64,000 bases of DNA, taken from contig NC_134643.1 in NCBI RefSeq assembly GCF_030463565.1, forward strand, positions 214,696,583 to 214,760,582. Reading direction: 5' to 3'. The notes below the pieces were generated by a model. It saw only the letters and a list, made by a program, of their open reading frames with translations. It did not search any database and was not told the origin of the DNA. A program made the translations under genes and the position numbers. The DNA comes from Pelecanus crispus (lineage: Eukaryota; Chordata; Aves; Pelecaniformes; Pelecanidae). This document shows, in pieces, positions 39,401 through 54,400 of the stretch (position 1 is its first letter; every line of letters begins with the position of its first letter).

Positions 39401-42400
39401 TGTGCAGCTGAGCTCTACGTGCCCACCTGACTTAGGAACTGTTAACCAAGGACTTCTTTCAAGCTAGCTTTAAATATTTCTAGAAGAGCTGCAGCTGTGT
39501 TAGTGACTGTAGTGCAGACAAGAGTCTCACCCTTGGCAAAAATCTAAATCATAATGTTTTAAGGCACGCTGCGCCTGAATTGTGCCTCTCTGTGCTCGTT
39601 GTCATGATGAATGTGACGGCAGTACCAAAGAGGAGAGGTGAGAGGATGCGGCCTCAATGCTAGTCCTTGGTTAAACAATTCTCCCAGTTTGCTTTTATAG
39701 TAACCTGCAGTTAAGTGCATCTTCCTTCCTATAAACCCTTGGTGAGCCTGATCTCTGCTGCAGTAGCTTGAGGATGTTCCAGCATGAATTGCAATGGAGT
39801 CCATTAAAGGTTTTCTTTAAAATATACTGTTGGAGTATTTTGCTGTGTACTGCTCTTACAATAATCTAATATTTCGAACATTTAGCATCTTTGAAATACT
39901 TTTTTTAAAAAAAACTAAGCCACTTTCTTCACAGTAGAAGGATGCCATTATGCGTTTACAGTATGGATGAATACCATTCGATTTGGCTTGCTTACAAGGC
40001 ATGTATTCTCAGACAATACTTCTATTAAAAATTCGGTAGAGCATTCTTGGGAGGCAGTTCTGCCAGAGATACGTGACAGATTTACATAGCCCTAGGGGTC
40101 TTTCTCTCCTTTTTTTTTTTAATATCCACCAGTTATGCCTCTCCGATTGGCAGTATGCCCAATAAATCAAATGTGTGTGCGTTTATGAATTGAAGTATTT
40201 AACCATTCAGTTACTGTATTGTAAAGAGGCTGTGCTATCGGTATTAATTTAGGTATTAATTCAAGCCTCTCAAAGCAGCTGCTGTTTTATCTGTACTTTC
40301 TGTCAGATGTTTGTTCTACCTGTTGGCAGTGGTGTGCTGCGTGGATCGAATGGGGAAGTCGATACGGTCTCTCCGTAGGAGGACAGAGACCACATGCGTG
40401 ACCACGGCTGCTGCCCTTACCCACGCTGAGCGTGCAGCCTCCCAAGCATGTGGGACCCCGCTGGCAGAGCAAAACCAGGCTTGGTTAGATGGGCTGTGCT
40501 CGGGCAGGACGAGGCAGCCCTCTGCATGGGAGGCAGCGGATTAAAGGATATGCCGTGCTGCTTCAGTGACTCTTCATTAGCAAGCAGCATTGCTGTCCTG
40601 GCTGATGATGAGGCAGATTAACTTGATGCAGTTTTGCCAATTTAGTGGCTGAAGGCTATGTTTCCCAAACTAGATAATATTGGTCTGTCTCAGTATGTCA
40701 GACTTGGACTAAATCTGAAGGTGGAAGTGGGCCAAGGTACAGATAAACAAGTCCCAGCTTAAACCACTGAAGTTTTCCACTGTAACTTTTGCCCTTGATA
40801 TCTGATGCTGTTGAAACATAGAAAACGCTCTTCTGCCGTGCTCGCAGGATTTTGAGTCATCTTGACGATCACAAGATCTTCTGTCCTGAGGGCATCTCTT
40901 GGGAAGCATACAAACTCCAGTGTTACCGTTGGGTGCGTGGAGGGGGAAGGAGGTGAGGTTCTCCATGGACAAGAGGGAAGCTTTGTTTCTCTCTTTTTTT
41001 TTTTTCTCCTTCTTTTCTTTTTAAAGGCTGAAGTAGACCAGAAGACCTTTTGTTGTCTGCTGGTAGCATATGCATTGCCTAGCTTCAGACCATTATGTTT
41101 GACCTGGTTTACCATGGATTCCTGTTAGTCTATGGAGGAAAACCCAGCCTTTCCATGGCACAGTTGATCTCATCCTGAATTAGACATCACCTTTCTTTTT
41201 CAGTTTTAACCAAGGTCCAGCTGGCTAACTCTGATTTGGGTGTCTGTGTTTGGTCAGTTGATTTTCAGCCTTCTTATCTGATAAGGATTGGGGCATGGAT
41301 AAGGACTCTGATTTTGAGTTTAATTTGTTTGGCTTAAATTAGATAGAAGTGAATCTCTAGCAACAAGGAAGTAGAAGAAGTGGCTGTTTGTCTCTCATCC
41401 TTTTCATGTGTTAATCGAAGTTTAGGTTTGACTGCTGGCATCTTCAGTTGAGCAAATCTTCTCGTGAAGATGTTTTCCATTTTTCCAGTCACAATCCTCA
41501 GCCTTACTTTCTCGGTTAGATGTACTCTGTACTTCAGTTACATCAAGATTAACTTACAGGTGTGTCTTTTACTTGATATATTCAGGTCTATTCTGACAAA
41601 AATGTAAAACACAGTTCGACTCCTTAAATAAAGAAGTGTTTTGCAGCATACCTGTTACTCTTACATTTGACTTGCAGACCTTGCCTGTCCGCTCCCAGTT
41701 GCAGTTAAAGGTTAGTTTTGGTTAACCGCTGTAAATAACTTTGAAATTATCTCCAGGCCAGGGAGAGTGATGTGACACAAGTAGGACTAAAAGAGGATGT
41801 AGACGTAGGCTTTCTTCATGAAAAAAAGGAGATGGGCTTTTCTGTCAGTAACTGCATGTTCACTTCTGAGTTTTTCTGCCTTGGGTTGAGTGTACTGGAT
41901 GTCTTTCAAAGATCAAGGAACCGCTGTTGGACTTCTGCTGCCTGGCCATCCATCTTGGGTTGGGTAGAAATTGCTGCCCTTTGGTTTCTAATTAGTCTGG
42001 ATTGTGTTCTTAATAGCTGGTGGAGGGATGGGAACTTGGGATAGGCTTCCTTTTATTGTGTGAAATCCAAAAGGACTGTAACCTGTTACCAAAGCAAAAG
42101 CTCCCCATCAATTGTACTGTACTGGCTCTCTTCCCAGCTCCTTGCACCACTTCATCAGCTGTTAGGCACAAAGACGCCAAATTCTTAATGTTAAAAGTGA
42201 CTGTTTTAAGTATTTTGAAATGCCGTTCCATAAAAAAGATTTCCTACTGTTTGACTTCCTCTGCTAATTTTCATCTTTATCGCTTAGTTTGCATTTTTGG
42301 AGTTGTACAGTCTGTTAAGAGGAAGAGACGTTGCAAAATCACTTGAAATACCCTTAACAAAAGACTGTAGGCTAGGACTTTTACTTTGTGAACTGTTAAT

Positions 42401-45400
42401 ATTTGACGTTGTTCTGAACACCTTTTATTGCTTCGGAGATATGTCCTGGGTTTTGTTATAGGAATGGGTCAGTCGTAAAGAGGAGTTCGGCACTGTCAGC
42501 AAATAAAGTGTTGTGCATCATTCAAATTATTCCTCTTCACGTTTTCTGTTTCGGCTTTTTCTACAGAAATTGTTTGGAAAAACAGGACACCAAAGTTTAT
42601 CCTTCTAATGTGTATCCAAATTTTTGAAGTTGCAACACAAACTTAATATGAGATGAATTGCAGATACATTCTGAAGCTATAAAGCTCCCTATTTTATTAC
42701 ATTAGATGCCATAAACAGGTTTTTTTCTTTAAAAATGATACATCAATAAATGTTTGTTAATAAATCTCAAAATTTCACAGCTTTGATGAATATACTTTTT
42801 TGTTCCACTTCCACCCTTAGTGTCCAAACACCCAGTGCAGGCAGCAAAGCCCAGCAGGTAATGTGGCTCACCAGTTACTAGGTTTGAGGGTAACCCAAAC
42901 CAACTCCAGGTGCTGTGACCAGTGCCATACTGCCCAACACCTGCATAAAGTACAATTTGGGATGCTTAAGGGTATCCAGGGCATCTATAAGGACTGGCGG
43001 ACACTATACATACCTATGGAAGGCCCATTCCCTTCTGGGGTGGTGGCTGGATGCCAAGCAGGAGAGTCCAGGGAGTCCTAAATTGCGCTCAACTCCTGTT
43101 TTTAACAACACTGCACCTTGCTGTCGCTTTCTGCTGGAGAGGGAGTTTAGGCACCTTGTAGAAATGGAGACATCTCCATGTAGGTGTCCCAATGATGGAC
43201 TTGACTCCAGATTATTGCCGCAGATGATAATGTGTGTTACAAAGAGATAGACCAATGAATTTAATAATAAAGATCCTTAGAAATGCTAGATGGTAGCAAA
43301 ATTGCTTGTAGATTATAATATAAGAAAAGGTGTAATAAATAAGGAATACATATGCATCACCTTCCCCCTCAAAAAAATTCCTACTTGTTTAGGGAGGAGA
43401 GTTTGTTCCTCAGGAGAAGCTACTTTTGGGCTGCCCCTGGGATTTATATTTGATCTAGCGCTGTTTATTATCCTCATGTCTTTATAGCGGCGGCAGTTTT
43501 TGTCGGAGTGGAGGCTCTGAGCGCCTTTGTGGGTGTTTCCCAGCCGCTTGCACCACTCTAGGAGTTCACAGGGACATAAGTGGCAGCGTTGCCATGGCTC
43601 ACAAAATTCCCTCTTGAGGTGCAAAATGTTTCTTCCCAGTGATTTTTTCTCCTCCAGTCGCAGCATGACCACCTTGATGTCTGCCCAGAGAGGTGGCGGA
43701 GTCACCATCCCTGGAAGTGTTCAAAAAACGGGTAGATGTAGCACTTGGGGACATGGTTTAGTCTAGTCTACCCTTGATTGGCTTAGAGTAGACTTGGTAG
43801 TGTAGGTTAATGGTTGGACTGGATGATCTTAAAGGTCTTTTCCAACCTAAACGATTCTATGATTCTGTGATTCTGTGATTCTATGTCGAGTTCAGGGTGA
43901 ATTAGCTTTTATGTGCCACGTGCGTGAGAAGCCCCCGGACACCCGCATCAGTGCAACCACTTGCTTCTCGCCTGTACTTTCTGCATTCATGGGTATTCAA
44001 AAGTACTTCCCAAACCAGCTGTTCAATCAGCCCCGCCAGCCAGCGGCTCCCTTCTCAAATAAAACAGCCTCCTTTTACAGCTTGCTAAAAATAGTCATTT
44101 CTTTAAAGCCTGAGGACACGGTGACTCATGTGATAGCAAAGAGGAAGAAGGGTTATTTCTTTTGCTTTAGGCTTTGGGAGGAAAGATGCTGTGCTGCCTC
44201 AGCACCAGCCGGGCTCAGGCTTGCTCCTGCTTGGGCTTCACGGCCACGTTGCCGGCCGAGTGGCTCTGGCATCCCTTCCTTTGCCGCGGCAGCCCGGCAG
44301 CTATTTGAGGTGCAGGTGCCACGTCCCAGTGCCCACGGCCTCTTGGCTCTGGAGGGAAGGTGGCACGGTCACTGCCACAACTAAAAATAAACCCGTGAGA
44401 CGGCAAGTCACAGCTTTTGGCTCTGGGGGGTTTGGGCAGAGCTTGCCCAAGGATGGAGGTGTTTTTTGCAAATTATAGATGTGCAAATGGGAAATGGCTC
44501 CACTTCATCGCTGTTAAAATTCCTGATATTTAGCTCCCAACACTGTTCCAAGTGCAGCTTAAGGAGAGAAAGCAAGTCACGGATAAAGCCTGCTCAGGCC
44601 TGTTCTTTCATGAATTCCTGCAGCAGCTCTCCCGTGGTCTGCAGAGGTCTCGTTCTGTCGGACGCCTGCAAAACCTGCTTCGAGGCTCTGGCTTGCGGTG
44701 GCCCCTCTCCTAGTAATCTGCTTGGGCTCAGTTTTCTCTGCTTATCTTTGAAGCTCTTCATCATCTTTCTCCTTCTGAAGAAGCACCCCCAAAGAAGGCT
44801 CTAGTTTTAATGTAAGTGGAATTGGTTGCAGACGTTTTAAGGTAACTTATTCATACTCCGGCAATGCATTTCTGGAGGAACGTGAAGCAGAAGATGGCTG
44901 GTGTATGTGCATATGGCATTTTGGTTGCTGAGCAACCTGTTTCTTGCTTCAGCCACTTCGCATAAGAATGCAATTTCAAATAAGATATTAGGGACGCCAG
45001 CTGAGTTACCAATAGCTAGCGTAACCTGCAAGGACTACTTGGACAGGAAAATGAACTTGCTTTCTTGGGAAATATGAAGCTTTGCAAGAACTTTCACCAT
45101 AAAGGACCATATATCTGAAACGTTGCTTTGTACTTCCCATACGTAGTTTTTCATATTTGGGTTCTCGGGTAGACCTTAAATCAGTGCTCTAGATAAAGCG
45201 TGCCCAGAAGCACGGGTTCTTATCTACAGTTTCACAAAGCCAATGTTATCTTTCTTAATGCTTGAAAACTTCCCATGTTTTTATTAATAGCATCCTGAGA
45301 ACTGGGGCAACCAGATGATGTTTGCTCCTTTTCTTCTGACAGGCTTGTTTTAGCCAGTTTTAATAAAATAAAAGCTTTGGCATGAAGGCAAAGTAATCTG

Positions 45401-48400
45401 CCGTGTTGATGGAAGGGAAGAGTATACACTTCTAATACAGAAAAAGCTCAGCTCCCTTAAAGTGTGCTGCAATTAGACTCACCAACTTGAATTATTATGT
45501 TTGGGATTTTGTCTTTTTGTTCTTGCTTTGGTTGTTTATCTGTTTTTTCCAGGCTTGTGTTTTTGGAACTAGCACCACCCAAAAGGAGCTGGGTTTTGTC
45601 CTTTCTGTAGTATATTTAACACACCTCGTTTTTTATGTCTGACTATCTCCTTGGCTTTCTGTCATCATTCAGAGGAATTAATTGGAGATACTTGCCTATG
45701 TTCATCCACCCAAGTACCGTTTCCTCCTTTGCTTCTCAGCAGTAGCTTATCTGCAGGGCCAAAGGAGTGATAATAGTCACATTGAATGGGGAAACACGGG
45801 AACGGAGCCCAGATCCTGCTAGAAGAAGCATATGCATTTTTCTGCCCTGGTCTGGCCTCAAGGACCAGCTTCGCAGAGCCTGAAGAAGCAGGGTATAGGT
45901 CAGAGAGAAAGACGGTGAAGGCATCAGGTTCAGCTCTGGTTTAGACCTGTGTTCCAGCAAGAGCTGACAGTTCGCTGCTATCCAAGTTGTCTCGCTCACA
46001 CAAGCTGTTTCTCCCAGATTATTCAGTATGAAATGAAGGTTTTAAACTCTAATATCCAGATAACCTTCATAAAACACGCAAAATACAAGCTTAATAGTAG
46101 TCTTGGAAAGCATTTCTTTTTTTAATGTTGGCAGAAATGACTGGCTGCTAGCAATATTGTGTATTTAAAGCTAGAAGACATCTTCCTGTGCCTTGTGTAG
46201 CTGTGTGAGGAAGGGGTTGCACGTGCAGATACCCGGTCTCTCTACACCCTTTCTTCTTACTTTAGACTGAGTACATTTGATTCATAAGAAGTATTCTGTG
46301 GGATTTTGGGGCTGTGACAGCAGGCAGCGGTTGCGGTAAGTTGTCTCCTGGCTGCTGGGCTTCACACAGTGGATCCAGCTTATTTCTGCATCTTTTAGCA
46401 GCTAATTATTCCAAAGTCACAAATCTAATTGTCCTGCGAGAGTTTGCTTTTGAACATCTTTCCTGAATAATCACTGCTGATTTTTGCATGTTTTTTCATA
46501 ATCTAATTTAAAAAGGACAGGATGTTTTTAAGGAACAGGACAATAGTTACGCAGCTCCAGTGGCTTAATTTTTCTGTGTGGAAATCAGTGGCACACTCCT
46601 CCTGGGACCAGCGCTGCTGTTCACGCACGTGGCGGTTAAGCTTAAACCCCCCTGGTAGAGGTACTTAAGGGTCATTTGTTATGGAAAACCTCAGACTTTT
46701 ATGTTAGGGGCATGAAATATTTAGTACACAAATCCAATACGGCTGTTGATGGATAGTTTATTAAGAGTCACCAACACTGTAGTGCAGTTAGGGACTTGAG
46801 AAAGTGTGCAGCCATGGTTTCCAGATAGATGGAATAGAACCATAAAGAGGAAAAGAAGAAAAGCAAGAGGCAACGGCTTTAAATTACTGCAAGGGAAATT
46901 CAGGTTAGACATTAGGAAAACTTTTTAAAGATCTGAGGAACTAAATGACCTGGAGAGATGGAGGAACCTCCGGGAGGGTCTTTAAGAGGAGGTTGGACCA
47001 ATGTTGGTGAGGAATGACGTGGACAGTGCTGGTCCTGCCCCTGGTGAACCAGAGGAGCAGGCAGCCTCCCCAAAGTCCCCTGCACCCCTCTGGCTGTCAG
47101 TGGCCACGCTGTGAAAGCCTCCACAGTTCATCTTAGTTCAATTTCTTATCCTTAATAAATCAAAAAAGTCCTCTGGCTCTTGTTACGCTATCAGACTGTT
47201 CCATACTAAATATATCATCCTCAAAGGGCATTTCATGACTTCTAGCTGGGGTTTGCGCACCAAGGCTTGTACCACGTGTGGTGGTCTCCTCCGGGCTCGG
47301 CGGCTGAGCAAGGCAGCCATTTCGTTGGGTTTCTAGACGGTCTTTCATTTGCCTGGACTGTGCTTTTCATGCCAATGTTCGGCACATAAAGTGCTGACAC
47401 TCTTCTCAGCACTGAAGATCTTATTAGATGCTGATATTGAAGAAAACAGCGTCTTGCTTATAATTTCCTGAGCGTGGCTTTTTTTCCCCCTCCGCTTTCT
47501 GAACTTCCAATCCAGTAAATGGCTAATTTTAGCGTCATGCCAAATGTTTTACTGCTGTTGTCTATGTATCTTCAAGCTGGTCTATAAACCATTCAGGATT
47601 AGATTTTTGGGTTTTTTCCGTCTTACACCTTGCCAAAATCGGTGCTGTTCATTCGCATAAAGTACAGCAGATGCAAAGCTGATCTAACCAACGTGGTGTG
47701 ATGGCTTCACCTCCCCGGTGGGCTGTAAAACACCCAGGTGGCCTTGGGAAGAGAACCTAATCCGGGCCTTGAAGAGGCCATCTTGTGAGATAAAGCGAGT
47801 TGATATGATATTCCTGATGCTGACCAAATTATGTGACTGTTTTGCAGGAAAAAAGAGTACAAGTCTCCCCGCCATTGACAAGAGGACCAAGTGCCTTTAT
47901 ACCAGAGAATGAAGTAAGTTTGCAGTTAGCTGGGCCGGGTGAGTGGTAGCTTTTAAAATGGAAATACCGAAGGACGGTTTTACGATCCTGCTTGCCCAGC
48001 GGTACCCAGATGAGCTCCTCTGTGAGCAAAAGCGATGGTTTCTCTGGAGCAGGCTCCAGTGGGTAAGAACCACCATGCCCTTTCACGCAAGTGGTGCCGT
48101 TTGACATCTTTTCCATCGCCAGGACTGCCGGAGACAGCTGTGAGTGCCGGCTCTGCTCTTCTTGTGGGGGATGATCACTTATTACTCTTAATGCCAGGCC
48201 TAAGGGGAGGCCTATCCAGTATTGCAGCAGTGTGATTATATAGCTCTCGGAGCAGTGTCTGACCTTCAGTTTGAGAGAACCTGAAAATATGACTAACTCT
48301 GTATATGACTGTAACTGAGGCTCTTGAGAGAATTTATGGTTGAAAGGTACAGTTCCATTTCAAACACAAGATTTCTGCCCATGATTTAATGTTCAACTTA

Positions 48401-51400
48401 AGCCTTGATTTGCAGCTTGCTGCAGTAAGTAGAAACTTTGCTATGGTGGTGTTCTCCTGTGATCTCAGTCCTCACAGAGTATTATTTACTGATCAATTAA
48501 TTATTTGGGATGGCCAACTATAAAACCAGGACCTTATTTTTGTTTTGTTTTAAGTAGTTGCTAAAGGCAGATAATTCACGTTAGAAGGGCCAAAAAGACA
48601 TTTTGAAAGATGAGATAGCTGCTGTTCTTTGAGTCTCTCTCCATTTATACACTAGCAAGGTTTGAATCTAAAAACAGAGGCAGTGTAAAGGCTAGCAACA
48701 AGAAAACATAATGAAGCAAAAAGAAAGAGAGATCAAAAGAATCTTTTCAGCTTGGGAAGAGGGGAGCAGAATGAGTTCCAGCCAGCCAGACTTGTGAAGA
48801 GGACTTCCCTTTTGTATGAAATACGACATGGAATTGAGATGCCAAACTTAGTAATGACTTAATTTTTCTCATAAAGTCAATAATTGCATAAAAAGTAGAA
48901 AAATAAATGTAGTTAGAATTATAACATATTTTGAGAGAATTGTTAATCGTTTTATTTCACTTGGTAAAGGCACTAGCCATGGGTGCAGGAGGAATCACTG
49001 AGTAGCTCTCAGAAAGGAGTACCCCCAGCAGTTACAAGCAGGGAACCTCCACCTGTATGGATAAAACAGCTATGCAGTATCACGAGCAAATGTTAAATAT
49101 TGTTTGTTAAGCAAACAGCTACCTTTTTTTCCCCGTTCCTTGGCATGAAATAATACAGTGGATAGGAAGGATGTAGTTGGAGATTAGTAACCCACTGAAT
49201 GTCTCACAAATCTTGGTAATGGCACTGCTCATGTCAAAGCCTGCTTTATTGTCGGAATGGAAAGAATATGGACAGAGCAATAGCAACTTAATTGTAAAGG
49301 TTCCTGTTAAAGTGCCAAAAGGCTTTACAAGCAGAATAAAAAAAACATGTTTGTGAATCCATGGATGGTAATAAATCAGGAGGAAGTACATATACAGTAT
49401 GAAAAGGACAGTAATGTAGGTGGAGATAAATCTCAGAAGCAATAATGCCACATATTGCTATGCCTAACATAGCAACAGTGCAGTCCTACAGAATTATATT
49501 TCAGTTTTGTCAGCAGAATTTCTTCTCCATAACTTGTACTGTTACAAGGAAAACTCCTGACAAGCTGGAGAAGATTAGAAACCTTACCAGAGACATGAAA
49601 AGTATGATTTCCCCAAGAAACTACTAAATGAGACAGAGATCTCTTAAATACATGGGAGGTACGCTTGCTGAAGAATAAGGGGGACTCCTGGGAGTGGAGC
49701 GAGGGATATGCCGTAATAAGGGAGATAAAATGATCTCTAATGTGTGAATAAACTTCCCGATGGTAAAAACATTCTTAAGGAAAACTGAGGAGGCATCATT
49801 TTGGGTATAAAACACAGAAAAGCTGTCATAGTGAAGAGCTGCACATGTGAAAATCATGGAGCTGCCTAACTGCGTAGCTGCTTCTTCCCTTTCTTTCTGA
49901 GCCCACAAATTAGAACAGGGAAGTACAGTGGTGAGAACTGAAAATGTAGGATGTTGTTTGTGTTTCTTTGTATGCAACTTCTATATAAGATTTGATGGAA
50001 AAATATTTCAGACATGGTCCGTTCATCAGCCCATCATAAAGAAAAACACGTTTTAAATAGGATATTTCAGCAAAAGCGTTGTGTCTTTTTGGTTTTAGGC
50101 ACTTTCTATCTTCATGCGCAGTAAACCAGCTAAAATGTGCTCTCATTTCATGGTGTTTGCAATAGTAAGCTGGCTGGTTTAATACTGTGCAGTTTCAGAA
50201 TAAATACTGGGTATTCTAGTTTTGTGCTTGTAACTTCAGTGGTGAACATGTTGAGAATGGCTGTTCTTGGTGATAAACACTGAGTAATAGCACTAATACT
50301 GTGTCAGGGCTTGCAATGTAAGAGCTACTTACTCTTTTGCTGTTTCATTTCATCTTGTGCCCAAGGTTTGGATTGGTTGGAATAATTAAAGAACAGCTTT
50401 TGTTTAAAGAAAGCATTAAATTCCTATTCTAAATAATACTTGAATGTTATGGACAAATTAGCATTTGATCTCCTCTCCAATTATACAAGCACAGAAGGGG
50501 TAGATTGCCAGGCTGTTTCTATAATTTGGTTACATAACCCAGTTCCTCTCCATTAATTTTGAAATTGGTTTTCGGGCTTGAATGCTCAGGTGGAGTGTGT
50601 CCATGCAGGCTGACTTCCATAAAGACTTTACTTCCCATTTAGCTCTTGCTTACTTCCAACTCCCTGTACAGATTTGACTTCAGGCATCTTCGAGTTCAGC
50701 CGTTTCGGAAAGATCTACAGAAGAATGTTTTTGGTTTTCATAGAAACGTATTAAAATAACAAAAGTAGCGTGTAAAGTGCTCTTCGCTTCTCAGTAAACA
50801 AGCAACATGTGTATGTGTATATTGACACGCATGCAAGCATGTATATTTACAAATATACATCCGGATCTCCAGCATTGCCTTTAAGGTTGTACACAAGCAA
50901 ACCTTTCATACCAAAATATGTTTCTCCCCAGGTCTAAAGCTAGAGAAAATCTCTTTCTCTGTTAAGTTTGTCCGTCTTATTTTTAAGGTTATGCAAGCAA
51001 ATGGTTTGGATGAACGTACTAATCTTCTTGTGGAAGAATACTCTACATCTGGTCGCCTGGACAATATCACGCAGGTCATGAGTATCCATACTCAGTACCT
51101 GGAGTCTTTCCTCCGCAGCCAGTTCTATATGCTGCGCATGGATGGGCCCCTCCCTTTGCCCTATAGGCACTACATTGCTATAATGGTACGTATCAACAGA
51201 CTATATATTTTCTCCTGCGACCTTGACTTGTGTATTTAAAAAAGAATCAAAAAGGAAGACTTTGGAAAGGAGAGACTAGTGTGATACTGTAACAGGGGGT
51301 GAATTTCTGTAGTTGATCTTCATCAGACTAACGCATGCCTAGCCAGAAGGTTTTCAGTGAGAAGGGAGAATTGGCAATGTGCATGTTTCCCTGTTTCCCA

Positions 51401-54400
51401 CAGCGCTACACTTCTCACATGCCCACGAGAGTGAGGTTTTACAGAGAGCGGTTAAAACTGCACAGCCTTATTTCTGGATATTTAACCATCAGTGCATAGC
51501 AGTAGGATGAGATGCAGTGGACTCAAGTCACAACAAATTCCAGGTGGACACTAGGAAAACAATTTTTACCATGAGGATGTTGAGACATTGCAGCAGGGGC
51601 CAAGAGAGGTTGTGCGATCTCCAAGGATGGAGATCTTGCCTGGACAAGGCTCCAAGCAACCTGATCTAAGTCAGCCCTACTGTGAGCAGGGGGTTGGACC
51701 AGATCTCCTCTAGAGTAATCTCTTCCAACCTAAATTAGATTCTGCAATTCAGAGTAAAGTAATCAAACATACTTTTATTGGAGAATCCTCCATGCTGTAT
51801 AGAAATGCATTACAATATAAAACATGGGCCTTTGGAATGAATTTGTGGTTTTGTTTTCTGTTAGTGACCTGTCTTCCACCTGCAGCAAAATCAGATCACA
51901 CACTAACGTGCTGCCCTTTTCCCTCTGTGTTTAATTATTCTAGGCTGCGGCCAGACATCAGTGTTCCTACCTAATAAATATGCACGTTGATGAGTTTTTG
52001 AAGACTGGCGGGATTGCAGAGTGGTTGAACGGTTTAGAATACATTCCCCAAAGACTGAAAAATCTGAACGAAATAAATAAACTCCTGGCACACCGGCCCT
52101 GGCTAATCACAAAAGAGCACATTCAGGTACCTGTTAAGTCGTGCCCTGTAATAGCAGTAACGTCCAGTAGTAAGAACTGCTAAGAACTACGCAAGTGTCT
52201 GGTTAGGCTTCATTACCTTGAGTTAAAAAAGTTTGGCACTGAATAAACCACTAAATTCTGTGTGACAAAGCCAACAAGATTTACTTTTTAGGAATAGCAT
52301 TGGCTAAAATAACACCAAAAGAAAGGAGGTAATATATTACATGTCTCTTTTTTTTATCCAGTGAGAGTTTGTGTGCAAGAGGAATGTGGCATTATTGGAA
52401 GAAAGAGATTGATCCCTTTTTAAAATACATAGTGTTTTATAGAAAAGCCGGGGGCTGAAAGAAATTTGATATTTACAATTCTTTTATTCTCATTTCAGAA
52501 ACTTGTCAAGACTGGGGAAAATAATTGGTCTCTTCCTGAACTGGTGCATGCTGTTGTCCTGTTGGCACATTATCATGCCTTGGCAAGTTTTGTGTTTGGT
52601 AGTGGCATTAATCCAGAGAGAGATCCGGATACATCTAATGGAGTCAGACTTATAGCAGTCAACAACTTCTGTGTCTGTGATCTTGCCAATGACAACAACA
52701 TAGAAAATGCATCCCTCACAAGTAGCAACTTTGGGGTTAGTGTCGCAAGAAGATTCTTTTGCTTGCCTCTGTTTTGTGTTAGAAAACTTACTTCCATTCT
52801 TTCCTGTTTAAATTTCAGGGTAGTTTGAAAGTTTTTGTCTACTTTACCGGAATGCTTGAGTCTGGTAACTCTTATATTAGCTCTAGCAGTTTGCAGTGTA
52901 ATCTGTTGAAAACCACACTATAACGGTGGATGGTAGTCAGAGCAATGTGATTTTGATAGTTAATCTCACAACCCATTGGGCAAGACTAAAACTTTGCTTT
53001 CAGCTGGAAACTTAAAAGTCCCAATTTCTTCAGACAGTGTGTCGCTGACTGGAGTGTTGTGTCATCCATGTTCCTAACATGGAATGAAAAAAGGAATGGG
53101 GAAAAACCCCCAGAAGTCATAATAATAGTAATTTGGATTTCAAGGCCTACAATCACAAAACAGGTCAATTCTGAAACACTTGCATGTAGATGGGAGGAAA
53201 TGTCTGAAATAAAATCACTTAATTTTTCACACTGGTGTTTCAGTCTTGAATCAACCAACAGAGAACTTTGATGACTGCTTAATTAACTTAAATGTGGAAA
53301 ATTTTTTTTGGAAAGTGGCTCTATAATGCTTTGAAGACATGTCCTTGAATTAATGCCAACTGATGAATTAGCCTCATCGCCTTTGATGGAAGATCGGGAT
53401 TATGATCAGAGTCAGTAGATACGTTTTTTAAAATTAGCAGTACAATGTGAACATGTGATCAGTGAGATTAATTGCTGTATCTTAAATTTCTGGGCTATAA
53501 GACGTGCTAGCTCAAATCACCAGGGTGTCTTATTCCCCATTTGTAGTGGGCAAAGGGCTGTTGCTGACTTTGCGCTGCTTGTTAAAACAATGAGTAGCAT
53601 ACTAGAAAACAATTACAGCTATGGGCAGAGGAACAGAATCGAAAGGAAAAGATGCAAAAGAAAAAACAAACAATTTACCTTATGAAAAATCTGAATTATA
53701 AGTACAGATCACAGAACCCCAAACTTTGATGTATTTCTAGTAGAGAGGCCTGTTTTCCTCGCAAAAGCAGCAATCACGTGTAATGAAAAGAAAAAGAAAA
53801 CACTGATTTGCTGTCTCAGTTTGTGTTCCTGCATTGCAGCGTTGCACTGTATCTCTTCAGAAACATACTTTGCATTACTAATAGACGGAAAAAAGTTACC
53901 TTAATATTAAAAGTTGTTTTCTAATACACACAGGGCACACAGATGGCTTTTCCTGAGCCATCTACATGGTGGAATATATACTACAGGCGACTGTGGTTTC
54001 CACGGTCAAACACCACCTCTTCCACTGTTAATCCCACTGCAGTAGATTACTGCGATAGGTTAGACTAACACTTCCCAGCTCCCTTCTAACTGTCTGAAAG
54101 CTGTTTGTCTATGCTGTACGTGACAAAACGCATGGCACGAGTTTTCCTGTTTGCGCTACTACCTGTTTTTTAGAACGTTTGTTGTTAAGCATGAAATCTG
54201 AAGATGACACACGTTGTCTATCTTCTAATTTTGCAGAATGTCATGGTGTTTTTGCAGATTGCAGATTCTTTAAGTGAGCTGGAGGCCTTAATGGAAAGGA
54301 TGAAGAGGCTACAAGAAGATAAAGAGGACGAAGAAGCCTCTCAGGAAGAAATGGCAACTCGCTTTGAAAAGGAGAAGAAGGAGAGTCTGCTAGTAATTAG

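Larger units (their letters stand above)
24469..47847 (+). other. SESN3: SESN3 intron 1 (23.4 kb)
   Basis: It runs from donor GTACCG to acceptor TTTTGCAG, phase 0. Its contents, listed separately, are the G-rich start, the C-rich and T21 tracts, four CR1 fragments all on the + strand, and the G20 run. The remainder is AT-rich with only short ORFs. The 206-codon minus frame at 38008-38628 crosses the G20 run and is not a gene. A GC-richer patch at 44.2-44.45 kb has no recognised function. Confidence 0.9.

Noticed and set aside
52736-52828. Open frame continuing past the exon 5 donor
   Set aside because: The sequence after 52735 no longer resembles sestrin, and the next exon joins in phase with conserved sequence, so this is intron read-through.
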